From Victivallales bacterium (GTDB lineage: Bacteria; Verrucomicrobiota; Lentisphaeria; Victivallales; JAADHT01): a stretch of DNA of 12,584 bases. This document shows positions 1 through 6,683 of the stretch, one piece after another. Location of the stretch: NCBI GenBank assembly GCA_016930955.1, contig JAFGFR010000338.1, forward strand, positions 1 to 12,584. Direction: 5' to 3'. Every line of letters starts with the position of its first letter. The stretch's first letter is position 1. A program made the translations under genes and the position numbers. The notes below the pieces were generated by a model that had not been told where the DNA came from, searched no databases, and saw only the letters and a program-made list of their open reading frames with translations.

Positions 1-1971
1 GCTTACCGACTCAAGCTTGACGGAGAGATTTCCTCCAGTCACGTTGATCTCTGTTTTCCCCTTGGGTTTCAGCGGCAGCCATTTCCATCCCTCACGATAA
101 TTGCCGCGTCCAAAAAAAGTGGTGGTATACGGACATGGGACACCATTGACAATGACATTGTTGTTGGCCCATACTGGAGGGCTTGGTTCGCTTCTTACGA
201 GCAGCCATCCGTGATAAACACCGTCGGGGACATTTTTCTTCTCTAGAACTGATATTTTCCCCGGATCAAGGGTGTGCAGATACTTCCCGCCGAATTTCCC
301 GGCGAAACGGAAACGTCTTCCGTTTGCGGATGTCACATTGTCCGAAGGCGTGTGAAGTCCCCACTCGTAAAGACGGTCCCTCGAATCTTTCTTGAACTTG
401 TCTGAGATGACGATAACCGGGCCGCTGGCACCCCTGACGAACAATGCCTTTCTTTCCGCTTCTTCGAGCGGGTTGAATACCTCCCAGTTCCATGGGCCGG
501 TGTGAACTCCTTGGGCGACACGTGCATAGGAAAGACGAAGATCCGTATCTATAAGTGTTGAATATGCGTTCGCATCCACCGACTTGATAAATGAATCTAC
601 CGACCCCTCCCTCTGAGGCTGACCGACTCCGTCTACAAGCACAAGATTGTGAAATTCGCTCGCATAGGCTCTCGCGCCTGAATCGGCTGCAAGATATTCT
701 CCATTCGAGGCGATGCAGAAAGATCCCTGGTCGGCATGCGTGTGCCCCATACCCACCGGATTCGTGATGAACATGAACTGCGTGTCCCGCATTCCCCATC
801 CCGAACGGCAGAAGACAAGCCCCCTTGATGAAAACCACTTGGACAGAGGCCGGCCTTCTCTTCCTGTTCCATTTTTCTCGGGAATTCCGTTGACGAGACA
901 CATAAGAAGATCAAGTTCCCCGCCCTCTTTCCTCAATGCGAAATTGTTGATCATCCATACGGAGAGTCCTCCATATTCTTTAGCGAGAAAGGTGGCGAAG
1001 GGTGCAGCAGAAAATATTCCGCCTGATTTGTTATGGTCAAAGGCCTCATAGCCCCAGGGAAGCGCCTCCTGCGCAATCCATTCTGCGACTTTCGCAAGAT
1101 TACTTGCGGAAAGAGTGTCAATCCCTCTGAATTTCAGGGCGAGAATCATCTGCGGGGTGAAATGTGTTCCGAACCCGGTGGCATAACTCATGCCTTCGTA
1201 AAGCGCTCCATCAGCGGAAATCCCCTCCGAGAGAAAGCGCCTGAACATCCATGCGAGTTTCGCAAGAAGTTCGGGATTGGCTCCCTCTTCTCCTTCTATC
1301 GCCATGGCGGTAAGCCCAGAGTTGGCAGTGAACAATTCAATCCAGTTTGCTCCGCCGCCGATCCGCATGGACAGATTCGGCCCGCCCGTATACCAATCCC
1401 TTCCGATCGCTTCTGCAGTCGGTGCTCCGACCATACATGCAAGAATATGCCTTGCCCTGGCCCTCTCTTCTGGAGTCATGGCGTTGAAAAGCAAATCATA
1501 GGCGATCGCGTAGTCGCCGTTTCCCCATGAGAAGGCGGGCTTTAGCTCGGCATCCAGAGGATTCGCGTCAAGCCATATCTTGAAATATTTCACGGCACGT
1601 TCGTAATCCGCCGGAGAATCAGTAAGTATGGCAAGAAGTGCCAAATTCCGTGCGTTCGGAGCAAATTTGCTCCATCCCCCGAGACTTTCCTTCTTTAGCT
1701 TCTCTATTTCGGCCGCATCATTTTTTTCAAGAAGTTTACCGATGGAATCGGAAAGCTTCCGGAGCTGCGTCATATACGGAGCATACTCTGTAGAGGATGC
1801 TCTCTCCCTCAAAGCCTTCAGATCGTCTTTCGAGAAGAAGAGACGCGGATGCTCCCCAGGTGGGACGTTGGCGGCAGGAATTTGAAGTCTCCCTATATCT
1901 GCCCCGGAAAGCGGAATGAAACCCAAAGCCAACCATATGCCGGTCATCATAATAAATCCCTTGTGAAACAT
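1..1971 (-). CDS. Heparinase II/III-family polysaccharide lyase, secreted, 3' end outside window
   Basis: The reading frame is open from the ATG at 1971 to the window edge (657 codons, no stop; I checked the reading over 1-900). The start has a GGAG seven bases upstream. Residues 1-25 form a signal peptide (Lys4, then a hydrophobic stretch ending LSGA), so the enzyme is exported. The N-terminal half looks like the alpha-toroid of this class. The C-terminal half has the heparinase II/III signature: GHTHADQ (His410 and His412), then a glycine/alanine-rich strand and HNLVLVDG (His441). Family members cleave uronic-acid polysaccharides such as heparin, alginate or related glycans by beta-elimination. 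The substrate cannot be read from the sequence. It is the third gene of a lacI-pseudopilin-lyase operon, 46 bases after the pseudopilin stop, so it is probably induced by a breakdown product sensed by the LacI protein. The family is confident; the specificity is unknown. Confidence 0.9.
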   Translation of the reverse strand, partial: MFHKGFIMMTGIWLALGFIPLSGADIGRLQIPAANVPPGEHPRLFFSKDDLKALRERASSTEYAPYMTQLRKLSDSIGKLLEKNDAAEIEKLKKESLGGWSKFAPNARNLALLAILTDSPADYERAVKYFKIWLDANPLDAELKPAFSWGNGDYAIAYDLLFNAMTPEERARARHILACMVGAPTAEAIGRDWYTGGPNLSMRIGGGANWIELFTANSGLTAMAIEGEEGANPELLAKLAWMFRRFLSEGISADGALYEGMSYATGFGTHFTPQMILALKFRGIDTLSASNLAKVAEWIAQEALPWGYEAFDHNKSGGIFSAAPFATFLAKEYGGLSVWMINNFALRKEGGELDLLMCLVNGIPEKNGTGREGRPLSKWFSSRGLVFCRSGWGMRDTQFMFITNPVGMGHTHADQGSFCIASNGEYLAADSGARAYASEFHNLVLVDGVGQPQREGSVDSFIKSVDANAYSTLIDTDLRLSYARVAQGVHTGPWNWEVFNPLEEAERKALFVRGASGPVIVISDKFKKDSRDRLYEWGLHTPSDNVTSANGRRFRFAGKFGGKYLHTLDPGKISVLEKKNVPDGVYHGWLLVRSEPSPPVWANNNVIVNGVPCPYTTTFFGRGNYREGWKWLPLKPKGKTEINVTGGNLSVKLESVS

Positions 1972-2017
1972 TATTCTTCTCCAATGCAAATTCAGGCATA
2001 AGAGCCAGTTTCAAAAC

Positions 2018-2902
2018 TCAATCGAGATCGCTGTTTATCGGATACTCGCCCTGATTGGGAGAGGCACCGCTGGCACCTCTGCTTATTTGCCCGACCAGCT
2101 CGTATCCCTTCGGCCAGTATATGACATGACCGTCTGCAAACAGTATGTTGGTTCCCATGCCGATACCGCTGTGTCTTCCGATGTATGGCATATGGCTAGG
2201 GACGTATGGAAGGAACGAATATGCGCGCCCGGCTGAGTTCTGAAGGGCTTCGCAGAGATTCAAGGTTATCGAAGGGTTCCTGACCTTCGATGCCCTGGTT
2301 GGGGGAACCGAACTGCCGGGCGGAGCCTTCGTGTGTCCGCCAAGTGCATTTATTCCGGTCCCGCAGTATACCGGATAACTGTACGAAATGTCCCAGCGCC
2401 AGTGCCATGCACCTTCGGGATAGCTCACAGTGTTCTTGTCATGGGACGGACAGAAAAAGGGTGTATTGAATTTCGGAACTCCGTTCGCCGTCGGAACCAC
2501 ATTGACATAGGATGCAATCGCACAATACCACCATTGGGAGTTGTCGTTTGGGTTATAGGGATTGCTCGCCCATGGATAGAAACCGTTGTGATCATTGGTA
2601 TAAGAAATGAATCCGTATCCCAGCTGTTTCGCATTGTTCGCACAGGAAATCTGCTTGGCCATATCCCTGGCTGTCTTTAAAGCAGGCAAAAGCAAAGATG
2701 CGAGTATCCCGATTATCGCGATTACAACAAGCAACTCGATCAAGGTAAATCGAGTTGCTCTAGCTTTCCACCCTCGCAAGGCTTCGCCGGACAACATCGT
2801 TCTGGGAACTACGCCGGACACGGCCACCAACAGTTCAATCAATAGGGTGAAACATCTTTTCGGCGCAGCCGTTTCGACCAGCTTGATTCTTCTCCTTTTC
2901 AT
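2018..2902 (-). CDS. Type II secretion pseudopilin-like protein with two tandem prepilin signals
   Basis: This is a 294-residue protein with a class III (prepilin) N-terminus. I chose the ATG at 2902 because AGGAGG lies eight bases upstream; the in-frame ATG at 2908 is only two bases from it. Residues 17-32 are a degenerate prepilin motif (CFTLLIELL, one Leu too many). Residues 51-70 are a canonical one (RFTLIELLVVIAIIGILA) followed by LLLPALKTARDMAKQISC. The body is rich in Tyr, Trp, Asn and Pro. The C-terminal part has the His...ADGHV signature (RHSG...NILFADGHV) typical of the large pseudopilin families in Lentisphaerota and Planctomycetes. In those phyla such genes commonly precede carbohydrate-active enzymes, as here, where a lyase follows. 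The role is probably surface display or secretion or binding of a glycan, but this is not established. The 5' end overlaps lacI by 68 bases, so translation is probably coupled. Confidence 0.85.
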   Translation of the reverse strand: MKRRRIKLVETAAPKRCFTLLIELLVAVSGVVPRTMLSGEALRGWKARATRFTLIELLVVIAIIGILASLLLPALKTARDMAKQISCANNAKQLGYGFISYTNDHNGFYPWASNPYNPNDNSQWWYCAIASYVNVVPTANGVPKFNTPFFCPSHDKNTVSYPEGAWHWRWDISYSYPVYCGTGINALGGHTKAPPGSSVPPTRASKVRNPSITLNLCEALQNSAGRAYSFLPYVPSHMPYIGRHSGIGMGTNILFADGHVIYWPKGYELVGQISRGASGASPNQGEYPINSDLD

Positions 2903-3914
2903 TGACATGTCCTCCTATGCTTTTCCTTTCTATGAAATCCACAGGAACAAGCGTCAGTTTCTGTGGAACGACCTTCTTTTCGATCCAGTCGATCATGTAT
3001 CTTGCTGCAATACTTCCGATCTCCTCCGGATGCTGCTCCACTGTGCAGATAGGGGGATCGTGACAAATCCCTTCCCTGAGATTCGCATATCCCACCAGTG
3101 CAATATCATCGGGGATTAAAAGTCCCTTTTCCTTTGCGGCATTCGCAAATCCTATGGCAGCAGTGTCGGAAGGCGCGAAAAAGGCCGTCATGCCACTGCC
3201 TTTATCAAGAAGCTCCCTCCCGACTTCAAACCCGTCTTCCATAGAGGAGGACCCTGCATTCCCGACAAGCTCAGACCTGTAGGGAATTCCGGCATCCTTA
3301 AGCGCCTTCTTGTATCCCAGAAAACGCCCCTGGAATTTCTCAGACGCGATTCCTGAAGGGATCTTCATTGTGCCTATGCGTCTGTGTCCAAGAGCTATCA
3401 AACGACCAACCGCTCCAATCGAACCGGTGATATCGTCATTCCTGACAGATGCAATTCCATGGTTTACGTAACTGTTGTCGACGCATAATATCGGCGTTCT
3501 GATGCTGCAAGTATCCTTCATAAGCTTAACCGGCATCCGCGGAATAGTGATGATGAGCCCGCTCGCCCTGAATTCCTGGAGGCGTCTCATCAGAAATTCA
3601 AAGCGCCTGTAGTCGCTCATCGTCTGCGCAAGGATTACAAGATATCCCCTTTCCGATGCAACAGTCTCTATGCCGTCAAGGACCCTGACGAAAAAAGAGT
3701 GTCGTACGCTCGGAAGCACCGCCGCGATGAGACGCATATTCTTGTCCCTCAGACCTTGGATGATCGCATTTTTATGGTAGTCATGCCTGATCAAGGCCTT
3801 CCTGATCTTCTCCCTCATCCTAGACCCGACTTCCCCCTCCCTCCCGTTCATGACATAACTCACCGCAGCGATCGATGCATTCACCTCTCCGGCTATCTGT
3901 TTGAGCGTGGCCAT
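2835..3914 (-). CDS. LacI-family transcriptional regulator
   Basis: 359 residues. Residues 1-50 are a LacI helix-turn-helix (TLKQIAGEVNASIAAVSYVMNG), with a hinge near 50-60. A periplasmic-binding-protein-like sensor domain follows (AAVLPSVRHSFFVRVLDGIE..., GHRRIGTM, FFAPSDTAAIGFANAAKEKG, DDIALVGYAN). It should repress or activate the downstream pseudopilin and lyase genes in response to a sugar. The body of the family normally ends near FIERKSI. Here about 28 hydrophilic residues follow, encoded over the start of the pseudopilin gene, so the stop may have moved downstream. The start ATG at 3914 has no Shine-Dalgarno sequence. A palindromic operator and a promoter lie immediately upstream, suggesting a leaderless message and autoregulation. 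The ligand is unknown. Confidence 0.9.
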   Translation of the reverse strand: MATLKQIAGEVNASIAAVSYVMNGREGEVGSRMREKIRKALIRHDYHKNAIIQGLRDKNMRLIAAVLPSVRHSFFVRVLDGIETVASERGYLVILAQTMSDYRRFEFLMRRLQEFRASGLIITIPRMPVKLMKDTCSIRTPILCVDNSYVNHGIASVRNDDITGSIGAVGRLIALGHRRIGTMKIPSGIASEKFQGRFLGYKKALKDAGIPYRSELVGNAGSSSMEDGFEVGRELLDKGSGMTAFFAPSDTAAIGFANAAKEKGLLIPDDIALVGYANLREGICHDPPICTVEQHPEEIGSIAARYMIDWIEKKVVPQKLTLVPVDFIERKSIGGHVNEKEKNQAGRNGCAEKMFHPID

Positions 3915-3948
3915 AATGTCAACTTAAACGTTTAAGTCGCGATGTCAA
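3915..3948 (-). promoter_or_regulatory. lacI operon promoter with perfect 16-bp operator palindrome
   Basis: Read on the minus strand, TTGACA (3948-3943, perfect -35) is followed after 16 bases by TAAGTT (3926-3921, weak -10), and only six more bases separate it from the ATG at 3914. The perfect palindrome ACTTAAACGTTTAAGT (3922-3937) has the central CG typical of LacI-family operators. It fills the spacer and the -10, so a bound repressor would block polymerase. The transcription start would fall on or next to the ATG. The palindrome is seen directly; its use as operator by the adjacent LacI protein is inference. Confidence 0.7.
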
Positions 3949-4205
3949 GCCCTATTTCGAAATTTCAGCAAGATTTTTTTGCTGTCTGCGCGAAGCTCGC
4001 GGTATCACACCGAGTCATTGTCTGCAATAGTTATCCCAGGACAACCTTTCATCCTAAATAAAGCAGTTGCCGCAGTGTGCCGTGGATCTATTCTTATTTT
4101 GAGTGACACTGTGGTGACTATTGCGAACTCAAATGCCGCTTTCATTTTAGCGTTGGATGCAGTATATCGAGGCTGGCGATGGCTGTTGGCTCTGATATTT
4201 GTGTG
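3949..4205. other. Intergenic stretch between lacI and xerC
   Basis: About 257 bases, AT-richer than the flanking genes, with no convincing gene. It contains a small hairpin CGCGA-AGC-TCGCG (3989-4001) and a 7-bp inverted repeat TTTGAGT/ACTCAAA (4098-4104 and 4127-4133, 22-base loop). Neither is followed by a U-tract in the sense needed for xerC, so I do not call a terminator. The xerC transcript may run on into lacI or end by a Rho-type mechanism. Confidence 0.4.
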
Positions 4206-5162
4206 TCAGGCTCTTGGGTGGGCTTGGTTGTATACGGCCTTGAGTCTTTCGGAGCTGATGTGTGTGTAGATTTGTGTTGTGCTGAGGTTTGCGTGTCCGA
4301 GCAGCTCCTGTACACTGCGCAGGTCTGCGCCGGCATCAAGAAGGTGAGTGGCGAAGGAGTGTCTGAGTTTGTGAGGTGTCATGTCTGGTCTCAGGCCTGC
4401 TGTGGAGAGGTAGTTCTTGAAGAATCGCTGGAATGACCTTGGGGTTATCCTGGTCCCGTTTTTGTTGACGAACACCGGCGCGGCTGGCAGCTCGGTCTCG
4501 TTGCGGGTACGGCGTATGGGAAGGTAGTTTCCGATGGCTCTCACAGCCGGCGCGCCCAATGCCGCAATTCTTTCTTTTTTGCCCTTGCCCCTGACCTTCA
4601 TCACTCCGCGCGAGAGGTCAATGTCGGAGAAGTTCAAGCCTATGGCCTCGCTTATTCGCAGCCCGCCGCTGTATATCACCTCGAGCAGTGCTGAATCTCG
4701 CGCGTATGCGAACTTTGCGCTTTCGGCATCCTTGCTCAGGCCTTTTGCGGCGGCATTTCTCCAGAATTCCGAAGGGGCGTCGAGGAGTCTGCCGACCTCC
4801 TCCACGGAAAGGTATTTTGGGAGTTTTCTCGACTTTTTGGGGCTGATCAGTCCGGCGAAGGGGTTTTTTTCTGCGATTCCCTCCCTGACGAGGAAGCGGT
4901 AGAACGAGCGCATGGCGGAGATTTTACGCTGGATAGTTGTCTTCGCGCATGAGCGCTCCTGCAGTGCCACCACGAATGCGCGGGCATGTTGTACCTCCGC
5001 CGTAGCCCAATCCGCCTTGGCGCAGGAGAGGCCCAATGCCGTCTCGGAGAAGTCTGCGATGTCCAGGGCGTAGCCCGACACCGTGTGTTCTGATGCTTGG
5101 CGTTCGTTACGGAGGTAGGCCAGGAACTTCTCCACGCTCGGATTGATGCAGGTAGTTGTCAT
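4206..5162 (-). CDS. xerC: Site-specific tyrosine recombinase, XerC/XerD type
   Basis: 318 residues. The N-terminal SAM-like core-binding domain spans about 1-100 (FLAYLRNERQASEHTVSGY, TIQRKISAMRSFYRFL) and the catalytic domain about 115-310. All six active-site positions are present: Arg169 (GLRISEA), Lys193 (RGKGKKER), His264 and Arg267 (PHKLRHSFATHLL), His290 (LLGHANLSTTQ) and the nucleophile Tyr299 (IYTH). The length and the short N-terminus match housekeeping Xer proteins, which resolve chromosome dimers at dif, rather than phage integrases. No integrated element is visible next to it. It is the last gene of the DUF4870 > FeoA-like > xerC operon. Its ATG lies two bases after the upstream TAG with no clear Shine-Dalgarno, so translation is probably coupled. 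XerC versus XerD cannot be decided from this sequence alone. Confidence 0.9.
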   Translation of the reverse strand: MTTTCINPSVEKFLAYLRNERQASEHTVSGYALDIADFSETALGLSCAKADWATAEVQHARAFVVALQERSCAKTTIQRKISAMRSFYRFLVREGIAEKNPFAGLISPKKSRKLPKYLSVEEVGRLLDAPSEFWRNAAAKGLSKDAESAKFAYARDSALLEVIYSGGLRISEAIGLNFSDIDLSRGVMKVRGKGKKERIAALGAPAVRAIGNYLPIRRTRNETELPAAPVFVNKNGTRITPRSFQRFFKNYLSTAGLRPDMTPHKLRHSFATHLLDAGADLRSVQELLGHANLSTTQIYTHISSERLKAVYNQAHPRA

Positions 5163-5164
5163 TG

Positions 5165-5455
5165 CTAGTGTCTGACAAGTATCTTGACGGCGGTGGTTTT
5201 CGGCACGACATAGCGGTTGTCGTTCACCTTGACAATGATGTTCCGCTCGCCCGTGTCATTGTGTGTAAGTGTGACCAAGGCGCCGGGGTAAAGCCCCATC
5301 TCGAGTGTCTTCACATCCGAATTCGACACCACCAGCAGCCTTTTGTCGGTCTGGGCATCTGAGAGAGGGATGTTGCCTCCACCGTCTCCGGCAGTATTGT
5401 CACACTCATTTTCCCCTCTGCCCTGGTGACGATGCCTGTTCCTCATGCCTGTCAA
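5165..5455 (-). CDS. FeoA-like SH3-domain protein, probably frameshifted at its N-terminus
   Basis: The conserved part (LSDAQTDKRLLVVS, then LEMGLYPGALVTL, then RYVVPKTTAVKILV) is a FeoA domain. This small SH3-like fold helps the FeoB ferrous-iron transporter or acts as a stand-alone domain. The open frame as read begins at a TTG at 5455 with GGAG five bases upstream. Its first ~30 residues (RNRHRHQGRGENECDN...) are not protein-like and add an unusual extension. A better start, ATG at 5409 after AGAGGGG, lies in another frame and gives MSVTILPETVEATSLS. A 2-bp difference in the GA repeat at 5361-5367 would join it to LSDAQTDK, giving an 80-residue protein, the usual FeoA length. No feoB is in the window. 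Either the gene was recently frameshifted or there is a read error. Confidence 0.65.
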   Translation of the reverse strand: MTGMRNRHRHQGRGENECDNTAGDGGGNIPLSDAQTDKRLLVVSNSDVKTLEMGLYPGALVTLTHNDTGERNIIVKVNDNRYVVPKTTAVKILVRH

Positions 5456-5478
5456 TATCTCTCCAGTCCCCCCGGTGC

Positions 5479-5823
5479 TCAGCTTATCATGCGGATGCTC
5501 AAGGGATACCTGTAAACCTTGCCGTTGTTCGCCGCCATCGCGCCCTGTATGCAGAACACAATGTCCAGGATGATGATTATCGGGAAGAACAAGAAGCCTA
5601 TGAATATAAAGCTTGTCATGGCGGCTATCATCCAGCAGATGATCACTGTTATCTGGAAGTTCAGCGCCTCCTGAGCGTTGAGCTTAACGAACTCAGACTC
5701 GTCCTTCTTGATCAGAAATATCACCAGAGGCGCGATAAAATGCGCCACGAGGCCCAGTATATGGGCCAGGGTAGCCATAAGCTTCTCGTCCTTTGTTATT
5801 TCATTTTGGGCCGTGTTGTCCAT
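5479..5823 (-). CDS. DUF4870-family small membrane protein
   Basis: 114 residues from the ATG at 5823, which has GGAG five bases upstream; the longer frame starting at 5928 lacks such support. The sequence begins with a short polar segment (MDNTAQNEITKDEKLMATLAHILGL). It then has hydrophobic helices around 15-35 (HFIAPLVIFLIKK) and 57-100 (TVIICWMIAAMTSF, then a run rich in Ile and Phe). It contains the family's conserved ALNFQITVII segment between helices and ends YRYPLSIRMI. This matches DUF4870 (Tic20-like topology), inner-membrane proteins of unknown function. It is the first gene of a three-gene unit, 23 bases upstream of the FeoA-like frame. A possible -10, TATATT, lies on the minus strand at 5892-5887. 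Confidence 0.85.
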   Translation of the reverse strand: MDNTAQNEITKDEKLMATLAHILGLVAHFIAPLVIFLIKKDESEFVKLNAQEALNFQITVIICWMIAAMTSFIFIGFLFFPIIIILDIVFCIQGAMAANNGKVYRYPLSIRMIS

Positions 5824-6296
5824 TTCTTCTCCTTTCAGCTTGCCTGGGCTATCTTTTGCGTTTCCGTTGCCGATCCTTTCCCGCGTAATATATCCCTGTT
5901 GGTTCAAGGCGCAATGCGTGGTTTGCAAGGATGTCTCAAAAAAACATCACCACAATCGATGCTCCGTTCCAGACTCCGGGATGTCGCCTGCCCGCAGGTC
6001 AGACCGGCCGGGTATGAACGCTGGAGCTCAGCGGCGGTAAGCCGTCAGGTGAAATGATTTGTTGGCATTTTTTTTGTTCTTCCATCGGTGTCTGGGCAGG
6101 AAGCCCCAGCCATCATAGTTTTTTAACCGCAGATTCTGCGGAAGAGCTGATTTTTTAGAATTTTTTAGGGACGGAGTTTTTCCGTGGGGGAGTCAGAATG
6201 CTTGATCTTCGGCTTGTTGCGGGTTAGATTCAGGCGTGTCGTTGGGCGAAGCGGATTTTTTGAGCCGACAATTCATGATTGACGAAAGGAGATGTC
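5824..6296. other. Divergent intergenic region with several small palindromes
   Basis: No convincing gene. It carries the upstream DNA of the minus-strand DUF4870 operon and of the plus-strand GH3/oxidoreductase pair. Visible structures are CCTGCCCGCAGG (5987-5998, with a related copy at 10229-10240), a perfect palindrome CCGCAGATTCTGCGG (6127-6141) flanked on both sides by T-runs, and a hairpin ACGGA-GTTTT-TCCGT (6171-6185). A weak promoter candidate at 6202-6230 is listed separately. The T-runs lie too far from the stems for me to call a terminator. Confidence 0.4.
6202..6230 (+). promoter_or_regulatory. Weak sigma70-like promoter candidate for the GH3 remnant and oxidoreductase
   Basis: TTGATC (6202-6207, four of six consensus bases) and TAGATT (6225-6230, four of six) are separated by 17 bases and lie about 66 bases upstream of the ATG at 6297. 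The spacing is ideal but both hexamers are imperfect, so this is only a candidate. Confidence 0.3.
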
Positions 6297-6683
6297 ATGT
6301 CTGAGGATAACAAAAGGTATCTCGACGAGGGTCTGGATATAGACGAGCGGGTTGCGGACCTGGTGTCGAGGATGCCGCTGGAGGTGAAGGTATCGCAGAT
6401 GCTTCATGAGGCCCCGGCAGTGCCCTCGTTGGGCATCCCGGAGTACAACTGGTGGAACGAATGCCTTCACGGCGTCGCGCGCGCGGGCAAGACGACGGTA
6501 TTCTCTCAGGCGATCGGCATGGCCGCGTCGTTCGACGACGAGCTGATGCACGAGGTGGCCGTGGCGATCTCGGACGACGGCACACCGATGGTCGAGCCGG
6601 GAGAGTTCATCATCAGCGTCGGAGGCGGTCAGCCCTCCGATCCAAATTCACGCTCAATCAGCACAACCATGGAATTGAAATGA
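6297..6683 (+). pseudogene. Glycoside hydrolase family 3 (beta-glucosidase type) remnant, internal in-frame deletion
   Basis: 128 codons, start ATG with AGGAG five to six bases upstream. Residues 18-93 match the N-terminus of GH3 enzymes (ERVADLVSRM, NWWNECLHGVAR, VFSQAIGMAASFDDELMHEV). From about residue 94 the sequence is the extreme C-terminus of the same family, the end of the fibronectin-III-like domain (GTPMVEPGEFIISVGGGQPS). GH3 enzymes are usually over 700 residues, so roughly 600 residues are missing, including the SDW-type catalytic Asp region. The frame survives across the junction near 6574-6584 (GACGACGG, possible microhomology). The product cannot be an active glycosidase. The ORF may persist because it is translationally coupled by ATGA to the next gene. 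Confidence 0.8.

Noticed and set aside
266..901. Long minus-strand frame rich in Arg and Ser within the heparinase gene
   Set aside because: It is a shifted frame of the lyase, whose own frame is continuous and carries the family motifs.
3917..3922. A second TTGACA on the minus strand next to the lacI start codon
   Set aside because: A promoter using it would start inside the helix-turn-helix coding region, and no good -10 follows.
3989..4001. Hairpin CGCGA-AGC-TCGCG as xerC terminator
   Set aside because: In the xerC direction it is followed by an A-run, not a U-tract.
4179..4436. Plus-strand open frame rich in Cys, Val and Gly opposite xerC
   Set aside because: It is the antisense of the well-conserved catalytic domain of the recombinase, with biased composition and no ribosome-binding site.
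4206..5162. xerC as integrase of a genomic island, with tRNA-Gln as attachment site
   Set aside because: The protein has housekeeping Xer length and motifs, the tRNA is 7 kb away, and no direct repeat of the tRNA end or cargo module was seen.
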